Assembly (NCBI GenBank): GCA_964454745.1
Contig: CAYVUI010000045.1
Coordinates: forward strand, 1-32,467
Direction of reading: 5' to 3'
From: CAYVUI01 sp964454745
GTDB taxonomy: Bacteria > Planctomycetota > Phycisphaerae > Sedimentisphaerales > Anaerohalosphaeraceae
DNA length: 32,467 nt
In this document: piece after piece, positions 21,183 to 30,654 of the stretch
Numbering within the stretch: position 1 is the stretch's first letter
Layout of the letters: the number at the start of each line of letters is the position of its first letter
Position numbers and translations under genes: made by a program
Notes under the pieces: generated by a model
The model's input: the letters and a program-made list of their open reading frames with translations, nothing else
Told to the model about the DNA's origin: nothing
Database searches by the model: none

Positions 21183-21713
21183 ATGAAGAACACAATGACT
21201 CGAATCCTGTTGGCCGTTTCGGTGTGCACGTTTGTTTTGCTGATGAGCGGGTGCAAGGAGGGGGCTGGGTATACACACGGCTGGATGCATCGCGAGGATG
21301 TTTCGACGGTGTACGTAGAGATGTTTGACAGTTCGAGTTTCCGCCGGGGGCATGAGTATGACCTGACCGATGCGATCTGCAAGCGGATCGAGGCGGAGAC
21401 GCCGTATAAGATTGTTTCGGATCGGGACGTGGCGGATACGATTCTCAGCGGCCGGATTTACGCGATTCGCCAGACGGTGCTCAATACAGAGCGGTATACC
21501 GGCCGGCCGATGGAACGCGAGATCCAGGTGGATGTTGTGGTGACGTGGAAGAATATTCTCACCGGTGAGCTGCTGGTGGATAATAAGTCGGTCAGTGCTT
21601 CTGCGTCTTATTCGACGCAGTTGGTGCCGGCCCAGACGATTGAGTATGCCATCCTGCTGGCAGTGAACCGGACGGGGGAGCGTGTCGTAGAGTTGATGCA
21701 GCAGCCCTGGTGA
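21183..21713 (+). CDS. LptE-like lipoprotein
   Basis: This 176-residue lipoprotein has a signal peptide ending in the lipobox LMSGC (C24). The mature part has a short linker, then YVEMFDSSSFRRGHEYDLTDAICKRIEAETPYKIVSDRDVADTILSGRI, the pattern of LptE-family proteins. In these a strand is followed by an N/D-x-T-x-R-x-G-x-E-x-x-L-T-x-A-like helix and then the L-x-G-x-I strand. LptE plugs the LptD pore and helps deliver LPS to the outer membrane. Its start abuts the stop of the BamD-like gene (TAAATG), so translation is coupled. lptB is about 17 kb to the left. Confidence 0.75.
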   Translation: MKNTMTRILLAVSVCTFVLLMSGCKEGAGYTHGWMHREDVSTVYVEMFDSSSFRRGHEYDLTDAICKRIEAETPYKIVSDRDVADTILSGRIYAIRQTVLNTERYTGRPMEREIQVDVVVTWKNILTGELLVDNKSVSASASYSTQLVPAQTIEYAILLAVNRTGERVVELMQQPW

Positions 21714-21773
21714 TCGGTTTACGGGGCGTTTGCAACTTGATGAAAATGAAATCGATAGATTTTTGAGAGTGAT

Positions 21774-23813
21774 ATGTCAGAGAAGCAAAATCAACAATCC
21801 CAGGGGCCCGGCGGGTTAGGGCCGGGTAAGGTTTCCGGTGCCAAATACAACCGAAACCCGTTTAGCTGGCTGATTATCGGCCTGATCGTGTTCATGGTGC
21901 TGCTGATGCTCGGGCGGATGCAGTCGTCGCAGAAGATTACGTTTTCGCAGTTTCGCGGTTATGTCGAGCAGGGTGCTGTGCGTGAGATTAAGGTACATGC
22001 CACGCATGTGACCGGCAAGCTTACGCTCAGTGCTGAGATGCTTGAACGCGAGGAAATGAGCGAAGAATTCCAGATGAGCTACAACCCGGAGATGGTTCCT
22101 CGCGAGTATTTTGTGGGCCTGACCGATCAGGGTGTGGATGTCGATTTTGCCGAACAGGACATCTGGGGGCCGCTTTTGTGGAACCTGCTGCCGATTCTGG
22201 TGCTGGTGGGGATTATCTATTTCTTTTTCCTGCGGGGGATGCGTGCCGGGGGCGGCGGCGGAATGCTGATGAGTTTTGGACGCAGCCGTCATAAAATCCG
22301 CGGTAAGGAATCGACGAAGATTACGTTCAAGGATGTCGCAGGGATCGAAGAGGCGAAGGAAGAAGTCGCCGAGACGATTGAGTTTTTAAAGAATCCCAAG
22401 AAGTTTAAAAAGATCGGCGGGCGGATACCGCGCGGTGTTTTGCTGGTAGGGCCTCCCGGCTGCGGGAAGACGCTGCTGGCCAAGGCGATTGCGGGCGAAT
22501 CTGATGTGCCGTTTTTCAGTATTTCGGGCAGTGACTTCGTGGAGATGTTTGTCGGTGTCGGTGCCAGTCGTGTGCGCGACCTCTTCAAGCAGGCCAAGGA
22601 GAACTCGCCGTGTATAATCTTCCTCGATGAGATTGACGCGATCGGGCGAAAGCGCGGTCCCGGTGTGATGAGCGGCGGGCATGATGAGCGCGAGCAGACG
22701 CTCAACGCGATTCTCGTGGAGATGGACGGTTTTGATACGAATGACCAGGTGATCGTGATCGCGGCGACGAACCGCGGGGATATCCTCGATAATGCACTGA
22801 CCCGTCCGGGCCGTTTTGACCGGCAGGTCGTTGTGCCGCTTCCGGATCTGCAGGGCCGGGTCAAGATACTGGAAGTGCATTCGCACAAAATCCAGGTGGG
22901 TCCCGGTGTCGATTTTGAGCGGATTGCCCGCGGAACCCCGATGTTCAGCGGGGCCGAGCTTGAGGCATTGATCAACGAGGCGGCGATCAGTGCGAGTATG
23001 GCGGATAAGGATCATGTCGAGATGGAAGACCTCGAAGAGGCCCGTGACAAGGTTCGCTGGGGCCGTGCCAAGCGCAGCCGCGTCGTCGATGAGGAAGATA
23101 AAAAGATTACCGCCTACCATGAAGCCGGCCATGCGCTGGTTCAGTCCCTGCTCAATGATGCAGATCCGCTGCACAAGGTTAGTATTATTCCTCGCGGCCC
23201 GTACGGCGGAGCGACGTTTGCCCTGCCCGAAAAGGACCGTGTGCATTATACCCGCAAGTATTGTATGGCGCAATTGCAGGTTTGCTTTGGCGGTCGGATT
23301 GCCGAGGAGCTGTTCTGTGATGATGTGACCAGCGGGGCCATGGCGGATATCCAGCAGGCGACCAGTATCGCCCGCGAGATGGTGATCTCGTGGGGCATGG
23401 GTGAGAATGTCGGGCCGATCCGTTACGGCAGTGACCCGGCAATGCAGATGTTCTACCCGGGTTCTTCGCCCGATTATTCGGAAAAGACGGCGGAGACGAT
23501 TGATGCTGAAATCCGCGGACTGATCGATCAGGCCTATGGGAAAGCCCGAACGCTGATCGATAAGCACAAGGAGAAACTGAATAACCTGGCCAAGGCACTG
23601 CTCAAGTATGAAACGCTGGATTCCGTGGAGGTCAAGACGATCCTCGATGGCGGTGAACTCAAGAAACCTACGGTTGCCGACCTGCTTGAAGCCGAACGGC
23701 AGAAAGCGGCCCAGGGCGATCCGGACCAACCCAGCCATGGGGATGGCGAAACTTCTGAAGTGTCGCAAGCGGGTGATGAGCCGGCGGATCCGGAAAAATC
23801 TGAGGGCCAGTAA
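21774..23813 (+). CDS. ftsH: ATP-dependent zinc metalloprotease FtsH
   Basis: This 679-residue membrane protease degrades misassembled membrane proteins and selected regulators. Two membrane segments (about 32-48 and 140-158) flank a periplasmic domain, with the AAA+ and protease parts in the cytoplasm. Walker A is GPPGCGKT (about 225-232), Walker B is IIFLDEID (about 281-288), the second region of homology contains ATNRGDILDNALTRPGRFDR, and the zinc site is HEAGH (about 450). The glycine-rich linker GGGGGML after the second membrane segment is typical. The C-terminal tail is acidic and low-complexity. Start ATG 21774 follows a gap of 60 bases from the LptE-like gene, and the ribosome-binding site is weak. 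Confidence 0.97.
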   Translation: MSEKQNQQSQGPGGLGPGKVSGAKYNRNPFSWLIIGLIVFMVLLMLGRMQSSQKITFSQFRGYVEQGAVREIKVHATHVTGKLTLSAEMLEREEMSEEFQMSYNPEMVPREYFVGLTDQGVDVDFAEQDIWGPLLWNLLPILVLVGIIYFFFLRGMRAGGGGGMLMSFGRSRHKIRGKESTKITFKDVAGIEEAKEEVAETIEFLKNPKKFKKIGGRIPRGVLLVGPPGCGKTLLAKAIAGESDVPFFSISGSDFVEMFVGVGASRVRDLFKQAKENSPCIIFLDEIDAIGRKRGPGVMSGGHDEREQTLNAILVEMDGFDTNDQVIVIAATNRGDILDNALTRPGRFDRQVVVPLPDLQGRVKILEVHSHKIQVGPGVDFERIARGTPMFSGAELEALINEAAISASMADKDHVEMEDLEEARDKVRWGRAKRSRVVDEEDKKITAYHEAGHALVQSLLNDADPLHKVSIIPRGPYGGATFALPEKDRVHYTRKYCMAQLQVCFGGRIAEELFCDDVTSGAMADIQQATSIAREMVISWGMGENVGPIRYGSDPAMQMFYPGSSPDYSEKTAETIDAEIRGLIDQAYGKARTLIDKHKEKLNNLAKALLKYETLDSVEVKTILDGGELKKPTVADLLEAERQKAAQGDPDQPSHGDGETSEVSQAGDEPADPEKSEGQ

Positions 23814-24153
23814 AAGCGGAAGGAAGGGGCTTTTGCCTGTCAAATTGAAGGCGGCAGAGTCGTTTCGGCAGGTGCTTTCGGTCAGATGTGAATAGGGGGT
23901 TTTGCGTAACCTTATGGCAGGTAACAGGTTATGGATTTTGTGGCTTTTTGGCACGTCTTTTGAAACAGAAAAGGATCAAACGGCGGTTAATTAAGCCGAT
24001 TCCTGTTAAACCTTTGTTAGGAAACGAACAAGAAGGGGTAGTTTGTTCGTATAGTCGATATAAAAAAAGAGGGGAAAAGTGGTTGTCCCATAATGGGTGT
24101 TTTTATTTTGAAGTTATTAATTGGTGTCCGAATTTAGTGGAAAGGAATGATAG
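23814..24153. other. Intergenic region between ftsH and the DegP-like gene
   Basis: About 340 bases. An 89-codon GTG-started frame (23888-24157) has no recognisable domain and would overlap the next start; it was not called. A weak AAAAGC/GCTTTT pair lies just after ftsH. GTAACCTTATGG and AGGTTATGG near 23907-23936 are short similar segments. No CIRCE-type heat-shock repeat was seen. Confidence 0.45.
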
Positions 24154-25596
24154 ATGAAAGCCAGGAAATGTAGTTTGATTCTTGCGGGATTGATTGTAAT
24201 GGTTTGCGGTTCTGTCCTGATGCCGTGTGTGATGGCAGACAACGGCAATATCGCTACGCTTCGTGAGACGTCTCGGGCGTTTACGACGGTTGCCAAGGAT
24301 GCGATCCCAGCGGTGGTGGCGATTAACGTCAAAAAAGTGGTCACCCGTTCGGGAGGCGGGGAACTTTATGAGGATTTTTTTGAGCGGTTTTTCGGCAGGC
24401 CCGCGCCGCGCCGCGAGCAGTCTCCTGAGAAGCGTGAGTATGAACAGCAGGGAATCGGCAGCGGCTTTTTGATCAGCGAGGACGGCTATATTCTGACGAA
24501 TAATCACGTGGTTCAGGGGGCATCTGAAGTTTCGGTTACCTTTAATGACGGCACGGAAAAGGATGCCGAGATTATCGGCGCTGACCCGCGGACAGATGTA
24601 GCGGTGATTAAGATTGAAGGCGATGGGTATCCGTATATCGAGATTGGCGATTCCGATGCGCTGGAGATCGGTGAGTGGGTAATCGCGGTGGGTAATCCTT
24701 TTGGGCTGGAGGCGACGGTGACTGTGGGTGTGGTCAGCGCAAAGGGCCGTGGTGCCAATATTACGGAATATGATGATTTTATCCAGACCGATGCCGCGAT
24801 CAACCCGGGCAACTCCGGGGGGCCGCTTTTGAATATCGACGGCAAGGCGGTCGGGATCAATACGGCGATCGTCAGTCGCAGCGGCGGGTATATGGGCATT
24901 GGTTTTGCGATTCCGATGGCCCTGGCCAATGATATTAAGGAGCAACTTGTCGAGACCGGCAAGGTTACCCGCGGTTATGTGGGGATTTATATGCGTCAGG
25001 TGGATCCGGATGTTGCGGAATTTCTGGGTTTAAGCGCGAATATGGGTGTGGAGATCAGCGATGTCGTGGAAGATTCTCCTGCGGATGATGCGGGGCTTGA
25101 GCCCGGCGATATCCTGCTGGAGATGGACGGAAAGGCCATCCGGGATATGCGCAGTTTCAAACGTGAGATCGCCAAACGCCGCCCGGGCTCGAAGGTAAAA
25201 CTGGAGATTTTCCGAAATGAAAAACGCCGCGATATTACCGTCAAGCTTGGCTCCCTGGAGGAGTCTGAGTTCGCGATTGAGACGGAAGTCGATCAGCTTG
25301 GTGAGCGTTTTGGTCTGACGGTTCGTAATCTAACGGATGAGTTGGCTGAGCAGTTCGGTTATGAAAAGGGGGATGGGGTTTTGATCAGCGAGGTGGAAAG
25401 CGGATCGAGTGCCGATGAACAGAAGCTGGCTCCGGGGATGCTGATTATGCGGGTCAATAATCGCGATGTCTCCAACGTCGATGAATTCAACAAGGCGATT
25501 GATGCGGTGAAATCGGACAAGGTGCTTGTGCTGGTCAATGACGGCAGGGCATCACGCCTGGTGGTTTTAAAGACCGAAGAGGACGAGCAAGATTAA
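24154..25596 (+). CDS. degP: Periplasmic serine protease of the DegP/HtrA family
   Basis: This 480-residue protease-chaperone has a signal peptide (about 1-28) and a trypsin-like domain. The catalytic histidine is in TNNHVV (about 115), the aspartate in RTDVAVI (about 147) and the serine in GNSGGPLL (about 221). Two PDZ domains follow (about 270-365 and 390-475); the first contains GVEISDVVEDSPADDAGLEPGDIL and the second GVLISEVESGSSADEQKLAPGML. The two-PDZ layout is that of DegP/DegQ, which refold or degrade damaged envelope proteins. The long loop (ELYEDFFERFFGR) before the histidine matches the regulatory LA loop. AAGGAA lies just before ATG 24154. A strong terminator follows. It fits the quality-control theme with ftsH. 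Confidence 0.95.
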   Translation: MKARKCSLILAGLIVMVCGSVLMPCVMADNGNIATLRETSRAFTTVAKDAIPAVVAINVKKVVTRSGGGELYEDFFERFFGRPAPRREQSPEKREYEQQGIGSGFLISEDGYILTNNHVVQGASEVSVTFNDGTEKDAEIIGADPRTDVAVIKIEGDGYPYIEIGDSDALEIGEWVIAVGNPFGLEATVTVGVVSAKGRGANITEYDDFIQTDAAINPGNSGGPLLNIDGKAVGINTAIVSRSGGYMGIGFAIPMALANDIKEQLVETGKVTRGYVGIYMRQVDPDVAEFLGLSANMGVEISDVVEDSPADDAGLEPGDILLEMDGKAIRDMRSFKREIAKRRPGSKVKLEIFRNEKRRDITVKLGSLEESEFAIETEVDQLGERFGLTVRNLTDELAEQFGYEKGDGVLISEVESGSSADEQKLAPGMLIMRVNNRDVSNVDEFNKAIDAVKSDKVLVLVNDGRASRLVVLKTEEDEQD

Positions 25597-25631
25597 TATC
25601 CTGTAGTTTCAAGATGAATAGAAAGTCAGAT

Positions 25632-25661
25632 CGGGCCGCTTTCGAGCGGTCCGGTTTTTTT
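25632..25661 (+). terminator. Rho-independent terminator after the DegP-like gene
   Basis: A nine-pair stem (25632-25640 with 25645-25653, one G-T pair) around a TTCG tetraloop is followed by seven T. It is a strong rightward terminator 36 bases after the protease stop. It separates the gene from the convergent dnaA copy 2. Confidence 0.9.
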
Positions 25662-25706
25662 ATGCGCGGAAATTGAGAGACACAAAAAAACGCAATGTTC
25701 GCACGC

Positions 25707-27029
25707 TTAATTCTGTTTTATGGAGGTGGTGATTTCCTGGACTCTCGATTTGAGGTCCGGGTCTTTATGTGTCAGTTCGTTGACCTTGGAGCAGGCGTGC
25801 ATGACGGTTGTGTGGTCGCGTCCGCCGAGGTGGCCACCGATTTCTTCAAGGCTAAGTGAAGTGAGCGACCGGGCGAGGTACATGCAGATCTGCCGGGGCA
25901 GCGCGATGGATTGTGAGCGTTTTTTGGATTGCAGATCCGAAAGCCGCACATCATAGTAAGAGGTGACTGCTGCGATGATATCCGAGATGCTGGTTGGTTT
26001 TTCCGCGGTAAAGTCCTGTGCGCCCAGGGCGTGACGGGCCAGTTCGAGCGTGATTTCATCGCCGTTTGTTTTCGCCGTGGCATAGATGATCGTCAGGGCG
26101 CCTTCGAGTTCGCGAATATTGGCGGTGACTTTTGAGGCGATATACTCGGCGACTTCTTCGGAAATGGTCAGGCCGCGCATATGTGCTTTTTTCTGCACGA
26201 TGGCGATGCGGGTTTCGTAGCTCGGTGCGTCCAGGCGTGCGACGAGTCCCCATTTAAAACGGCTGACCAGGCGTTCTTCGAGGCTGGGCAATTCGCTGGG
26301 GGCACAATCCGCCGTCAGAACGATCTGCTTGTTGTTATTGTACAGGGCGTTGAAAGTGTGGAAAAATTCTTCCTGGCTCTGTTCACGCTCGCGGAGGAAC
26401 TGTACGTCGTCGATGACCAGGATATCGACTGTGCGAAAACGGTTCTGGAACTGCGAAAGGGTTCCCTGTTCGATGGCGGAGATAAACTGGTTGACAAATT
26501 CCTCGCAGGAGAGGAACTGTATCCGCGCGTTTTGAATATTCTTATCGATTCCGTGGCAGGTTGCATGCAGCAGGTGCGTTTTGCCGAGCCCTACGCTGCC
26601 GTACAAAAACAGCGGGTTGTAGGTGTTGCCCGGCGAGTTGGAAACCGCGACACAGCTTGCATGTGCCAGCCGGTTGGAAGGGCCGACGACAAAGGTTTCA
26701 AAGGTATAGTCCGGGTGAAGTTTGAATATCTGTTCGGTCTCGGGCAGCGGCCGGGCCGGCTGGGGTGCCCTTGGTTCCTGGGAAACCGTCTGAAAGCAAA
26801 CGGAAACGAGGTGCCCGGTGATATTCTGAGCGGCCTGGGTAAACGCGGGCAGACAGGTATCGGTCAGGTACTGGGTCATGGAGTTTTCCGGGCAGCCGAT
26901 CTGCAGCGTGCCGCCGTCGAAGGAGATCGGGTTCAGCTCATCAAACCATTTTCGCGTGTTGATCGGATCGATGGCCTTGACCTTGTCAAGAATGTCACTG
27001 TATATTCTTGCCGTCTCCTGTGTCGTCAA
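25707..27029 (-). CDS. dnaA: Chromosomal replication initiator DnaA, copy 2 (canonical motifs)
   Basis: This 440-residue protein is a complete DnaA. Domain I begins IYSDILDKVKAIDPINTRKWFDELNP. Domain III has Walker A GSVGLGKT (about 143-150), Walker B ILVIDDVQFL (about 200), the box VII/arginine-finger stretch LVSRFKWGL (about 252) and ANIRELEGAL. Domain IV has SIALPRQICMYLARSLTSLSLEEIGGHLGGRDHTTVMHACSKV, with the base-reading D-H-T-T intact. It is thus closer to typical bacterial DnaA than copy 1, yet no DnaA-box cluster is seen at its 5' side. The only usable start is TTG 27029, with GAGG eight bases upstream; stops close the frame above. It is divergent from ftsY and convergent with the DegP-like gene. 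Confidence 0.95.
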   Translation of the reverse strand: MTTQETARIYSDILDKVKAIDPINTRKWFDELNPISFDGGTLQIGCPENSMTQYLTDTCLPAFTQAAQNITGHLVSVCFQTVSQEPRAPQPARPLPETEQIFKLHPDYTFETFVVGPSNRLAHASCVAVSNSPGNTYNPLFLYGSVGLGKTHLLHATCHGIDKNIQNARIQFLSCEEFVNQFISAIEQGTLSQFQNRFRTVDILVIDDVQFLREREQSQEEFFHTFNALYNNNKQIVLTADCAPSELPSLEERLVSRFKWGLVARLDAPSYETRIAIVQKKAHMRGLTISEEVAEYIASKVTANIRELEGALTIIYATAKTNGDEITLELARHALGAQDFTAEKPTSISDIIAAVTSYYDVRLSDLQSKKRSQSIALPRQICMYLARSLTSLSLEEIGGHLGGRDHTTVMHACSKVNELTHKDPDLKSRVQEITTSIKQN

Positions 27030-27453
27030 TTCTCGTGCCTCATTTTATGCGCAGAGCCGAATTTTCGGATCCTCGCTGTTTTGTGTCGGGTTTTCCTGCA
27101 TCCTTACATTTTTCAGTCCTGAGAGTTCGCTTTCCATAGCGACCCAAACGTCTTACCATAGCAATTTCGATCCCGTTTGTCAAACGAAAAGATGGCGGTA
27201 AAGTTCTTTGTTTTTGTATTTCGTGGATATACCCTTACGGGTAGTAAATTTACGCAAGGAAAATTGTAATTTATTACTTTGAAGATATTTACCGCGGATA
27301 AAACGGGAATTTTCAATCGGAAGCACTATAAATACTTGAAATAAAGGGACTTTTCGGCGAAACTACCCTGCGGAATTTCTTAGGATACATTTTGGTATCA
27401 GACAAAACGGATCGATACGATATGGTTATGGATCTTATTCGAAAAGGATCGTC
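27030..27453. other. Divergent region between dnaA copy 2 and ftsY
   Basis: About 420 bases without a gene. CCATAGC occurs twice in direct orientation at 27134-27140 and 27156-27162, start to start 22 bases (about two helical turns), a possible regulator site upstream of dnaA. The right half is AT-rich. No consensus DnaA box was found; the nearest resemblance, CGTGGATAT near 27222, has two mismatches. Confidence 0.5.
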
Positions 27454-28377
27454 ATGGGATTGTTCAGCAAGACAGCGGATTATATCAAGGATCGCCTGGG
27501 TAAGACGCGAAAGAAAATCAGTTCCAGCCTGGGCCGTGTTTTGACGTTTGGACGTGATATTGACGATGATTTGCTCGATGAGCTTGAAGAGACGCTGATC
27601 AGTGATGATATTGGTGTTAAGTCCACGATGGAGATTATCGAGGACCTTCGCGATGCCTATAAACGCCGGGAGATCAAAAAGAGCGAGGAGATTCTACCCT
27701 TTCTAAAGCAGCGGCTGAAAGGATATTTTCCTGTTGAAAGCGGCGAGCTTGGCAAGGCCGCTTCGGGTCCGACGGTGGTTCTTGTCGCGGGGATCAATGG
27801 TGCCGGCAAGACGACGAGCATCGCCAAGCTGGCATACACCCTCAGCCAGGCGGGCCATAAAGTGATCGTTGGTGCGTGCGATACGTTTCGCGCGGCGGCG
27901 GTCGATCAGCTTACGATCTGGTCCGAGCGGATCGGCGTTGAAATCGTCAAGCATAAGATGGGGGCGGACCCCTCGGCGGTAGCCTATGATGCCTGCGAGG
28001 CGGCGACCGCGAGGCAAGCGGATTACCTGATTCTCGATACGGCCGGGCGGCTGCATACGCAAAAGCACCTGATGGAAGAACTGGGCAAGATTCGCAAGGT
28101 GATCGGCAAGAAAATTCCCGGCGGACCGCATGAGGTGCTGCTGGTAGTGGATGCCACCACCGGGCAAAACGCGATTCAGCAGGCCAAGCTTTTTACCGCT
28201 GTGATCGAAGTGACCGGTATCTTTTTGGCCAAGCTCGACGGTACCGCCCGCGGCGGCGTGGTTTTGGCGATCAAGGAGCAGTTGGATATCCCCGTCAAGT
28301 TCGTCGGCCTGGGCGAGAAGTGCGAAGATATTGCCGAGTTTGATCCGGATGAGTTTGTCGAGGCGTTGTTTACCTGA
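27454..28377 (+). CDS. ftsY: Signal recognition particle receptor FtsY
   Basis: This 307-residue GTPase docks SRP-ribosome complexes at the membrane. The N domain (about 1-95) is followed by the G domain with GINGAGKTT (about 113-121), DTFRAAA (about 143), DTAGRLH (about 195) and AKLDGTARGG (about 259), all of the FtsY/Ffh family. GEKCEDIAEFDPDEFVEALF at the end identifies FtsY rather than Ffh, as does the missing M domain. There is no long acidic A domain; the start MGLFSKTADYIKDRLGKTRKK is a short amphipathic, lipid-binding type. AAAAGG lies a few bases before ATG 27454. Its stop directly abuts the stop of the convergent gene (TGATCA). It acts upstream of YidC/Sec insertion. Confidence 0.97.
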   Translation: MGLFSKTADYIKDRLGKTRKKISSSLGRVLTFGRDIDDDLLDELEETLISDDIGVKSTMEIIEDLRDAYKRREIKKSEEILPFLKQRLKGYFPVESGELGKAASGPTVVLVAGINGAGKTTSIAKLAYTLSQAGHKVIVGACDTFRAAAVDQLTIWSERIGVEIVKHKMGADPSAVAYDACEAATARQADYLILDTAGRLHTQKHLMEELGKIRKVIGKKIPGGPHEVLLVVDATTGQNAIQQAKLFTAVIEVTGIFLAKLDGTARGGVVLAIKEQLDIPVKFVGLGEKCEDIAEFDPDEFVEALFT

Positions 28378-30621
28378 TCATTTTTCCGAGGTGAAGCCGT
28401 CCGGGGTAAACAGTACTTTTTGAGATTGGCCGGCTTTGAGGGGTAGGGTCGGCGCTTGGAGCATTGCGTTAATGCCCAGCGGGGTTTTTGCCTGTTCACC
28501 GGTCTCACACAGTATGCGGATGTCCGCGGGAAAATTTGTCGGGTTGGTTATTTTCAAGGTCAGTTTGCCGCCCTTATGTGAGACGGTTTTTGCGGTGATG
28601 TTGTCAATTTCGCAGAACAGTCCCGTATCCGGCTGGACATAAAGCCCCGGCAGTTCGACCGCGGTCAGCAGCAGAGAGGTTTCGCCCCAGGTCGAATTGA
28701 GCAGCACATTTCCGACCATTTCGAGGCCTTCCCAGTCGCTCATATTGACCCGCTCATTGATCCAGCCCGGCGGCAAGGGCCCGATAGGGCGGTCTTTCCT
28801 CGAGAGGTATTGTGTCAAATTGTGAGCGATGTCCTGGAGAAGGTGCAGATAACGCAGATCGTTGGTGGCGCGGAAAAGTTTGAGCAGGCTGTCGCCCGAG
28901 AGGGTGCAGATCGCCGGTGCACTGTGTTTGTTTTGACAGTTGGCAAATACAGAACCCATGGAATGAATTTTCAGTTGCGCAAAGAGCGAGATTGGCGGGA
29001 AGGCAAAGTCATAGGAGACCGTCCAGGTTGCGGCCAGGGCTGCCGCGGCTTTGGCAGCTTCGAGCCAGTAGGAATCTTCGGTGATTTCATAGAGGATCGT
29101 AAACGAATCGAGGATGCCGAATGCGGATTCGCTGTCCGGTGCCTGGAGGATTTCGCCCGGGCCTCCAGTAGTCAGTCCGTTTTGTACATCTCTTTCGTAA
29201 TACAGCTTCGCGGATTTGCATGCGATGTCAAGCCACTGGGGCTTATCGAAGAATTCCGCGGCCAGGGCCAGTCCGCCCGGTGCTGTTGATGCACAGGTCG
29301 AACCGCCGATGAGGATTTTGCCTGATTCAATGTCCACAAACTGTCCGAATTGCCCCTGTGTATTCCAGATCTTTTCAAATGCCCCGGCAATACCCTTGAC
29401 AGCCTGGCTCCAGTTTTCAGGTATATTCTGTTCTCGTTTTTTGATCAGATCGAGCTGCTTAACCAGGAAAAGCAGCGCGTCGGCATTTTTTCGTATCAGG
29501 TGCATATCAAACGGGTGCGGCTCAAAGAAACCGTCCCCGTAAAAATTTTCTCCGTCTCCGATCCCGTAAAGCAACCCGGATGCGGATGCCGTCTTTTCCA
29601 GTATTGTACCAATATTGCGTATGGCCCGGGTTCGCGTCAGGTCTTCTCCGTCGGTTAGAAAAGCGAGAGTGTTCATCAGTCCGCCAACCCAGCCGACCTG
29701 CCAGAGTTCGCACAACCGGTCATGCCAGGTGCCGACGGCGTAAAAACTCTTGGTCTCGATCCAGTTTTCGTGATTGAATTTTTCTTCGACCATTTTCGCT
29801 GCCGGTTGGAACGGGATTGTCTGGGCTAAAGAGCCCGGGTTGATATTCTTGCGAATGTCGAGAAACTTTTCGAGCAGCGCATTTGTATTTTCACAATCAA
29901 ATCGAACCATCTGGAAAGGGATTGATATTGTGCCGTTAGCCAGCAAATCAATCGGCTGCTCCCCGCAAATCACCTGGCCGCACATTGCCTGGCGCTTCGT
30001 GCGAACGCTTGGTGACGTGACGGTAATCCGGGCCTCGGTTCGTGTTTCATTTTCATCGATACGGACACCAAAGTTGCCGTAGCGGTTTTCCTGCCCGAGC
30101 AGAAGCCACATCCCTGTTTTTGTGTGAGGATTGAAAACGCCTATAGCGGGAGTGGACATATCCGCAGTCGTGAGGTGTATGAATGAATGCAAGCCGTCCT
30201 TTTCAAGCCGCGGCAGGTCGGTAATCATAACCTCCGGATCGGGCCTGAATTTTTGAGGATCATCAATCAGCGGCGGATATTCAACTTTGTATACGTCAAA
30301 TCGGTTTCCCTGGTAAACCGCGGCGGGCATAATCACATAATGTTCACGTGTCCAGTTTGCAATTGGGATTTCAAAGCCCACGGCGGCCTTGAGGAAGGGC
30401 CCCCGGGTAATGTCGAAGTTGAGAGCCTGGACGGGGGGCTGCTGGGGGTCGATTTGCTCCTGTTTGAGTGTTACACGACATTCATTGCCGTGATAACTGA
30501 GCGTGTCAGAGTAGTCCGGACCCGCGGAATCGATCGGGTCGGCTTTGATCGACTGATCGATCATTTTGTCGATGCTGTAGGTGAACAGGCAAGGGTAGAT
30601 TTGCAATTTTTTTAATGACAC
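28378..30621 (-). CDS. Uncharacterised cytoplasmic protein resembling alpha/alpha-barrel glycosidases
   Basis: This 747-residue protein has no signal peptide. The first third (about 1-260) looks beta-rich (VQALNFDITRGPFLKAAVGFEI, then MWLLLGQENRYGNFGVRIDE). The middle (about 290-640) is a run of amphipathic helices separated by glycine- and tryptophan-rich loops (VGTWHDRLCELWQVGWVGG, TCASTAPGGLALAAEFF, YDFAFPP), as in six-hairpin (alpha/alpha)6 glycosidases and lyases. The end is a small beta domain (GGKLTLKITNPTNFPADIRIL). I cannot name the family. GTG 30621 has AAAGGA six bases upstream. It lies 33 bases after the symporter gene on the same strand. An uptake-then-hydrolysis pair for an oligosaccharide is likely but inferred. 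Its stop abuts that of ftsY. Confidence 0.7.
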   Translation of the reverse strand: MSLKKLQIYPCLFTYSIDKMIDQSIKADPIDSAGPDYSDTLSYHGNECRVTLKQEQIDPQQPPVQALNFDITRGPFLKAAVGFEIPIANWTREHYVIMPAAVYQGNRFDVYKVEYPPLIDDPQKFRPDPEVMITDLPRLEKDGLHSFIHLTTADMSTPAIGVFNPHTKTGMWLLLGQENRYGNFGVRIDENETRTEARITVTSPSVRTKRQAMCGQVICGEQPIDLLANGTISIPFQMVRFDCENTNALLEKFLDIRKNINPGSLAQTIPFQPAAKMVEEKFNHENWIETKSFYAVGTWHDRLCELWQVGWVGGLMNTLAFLTDGEDLTRTRAIRNIGTILEKTASASGLLYGIGDGENFYGDGFFEPHPFDMHLIRKNADALLFLVKQLDLIKKREQNIPENWSQAVKGIAGAFEKIWNTQGQFGQFVDIESGKILIGGSTCASTAPGGLALAAEFFDKPQWLDIACKSAKLYYERDVQNGLTTGGPGEILQAPDSESAFGILDSFTILYEITEDSYWLEAAKAAAALAATWTVSYDFAFPPISLFAQLKIHSMGSVFANCQNKHSAPAICTLSGDSLLKLFRATNDLRYLHLLQDIAHNLTQYLSRKDRPIGPLPPGWINERVNMSDWEGLEMVGNVLLNSTWGETSLLLTAVELPGLYVQPDTGLFCEIDNITAKTVSHKGGKLTLKITNPTNFPADIRILCETGEQAKTPLGINAMLQAPTLPLKAGQSQKVLFTPDGFTSEK

Positions 30622-30654
30622 GCTATGTCCTTTCTGTTGCTGTCTTTTTCTTCA

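Noticed and set aside
23888..24157. 89-codon plus-strand frame between ftsH and the DegP-like gene
   Set aside because: No domain or ribosome-binding site, odd composition, and it runs into the start of the protease gene.
28375..28380. Abutting stop codons of ftsY and the convergent gene (TGATCA)
   Set aside because: Compact convergent ends without a visible terminator are not rare; nothing further supports a function.
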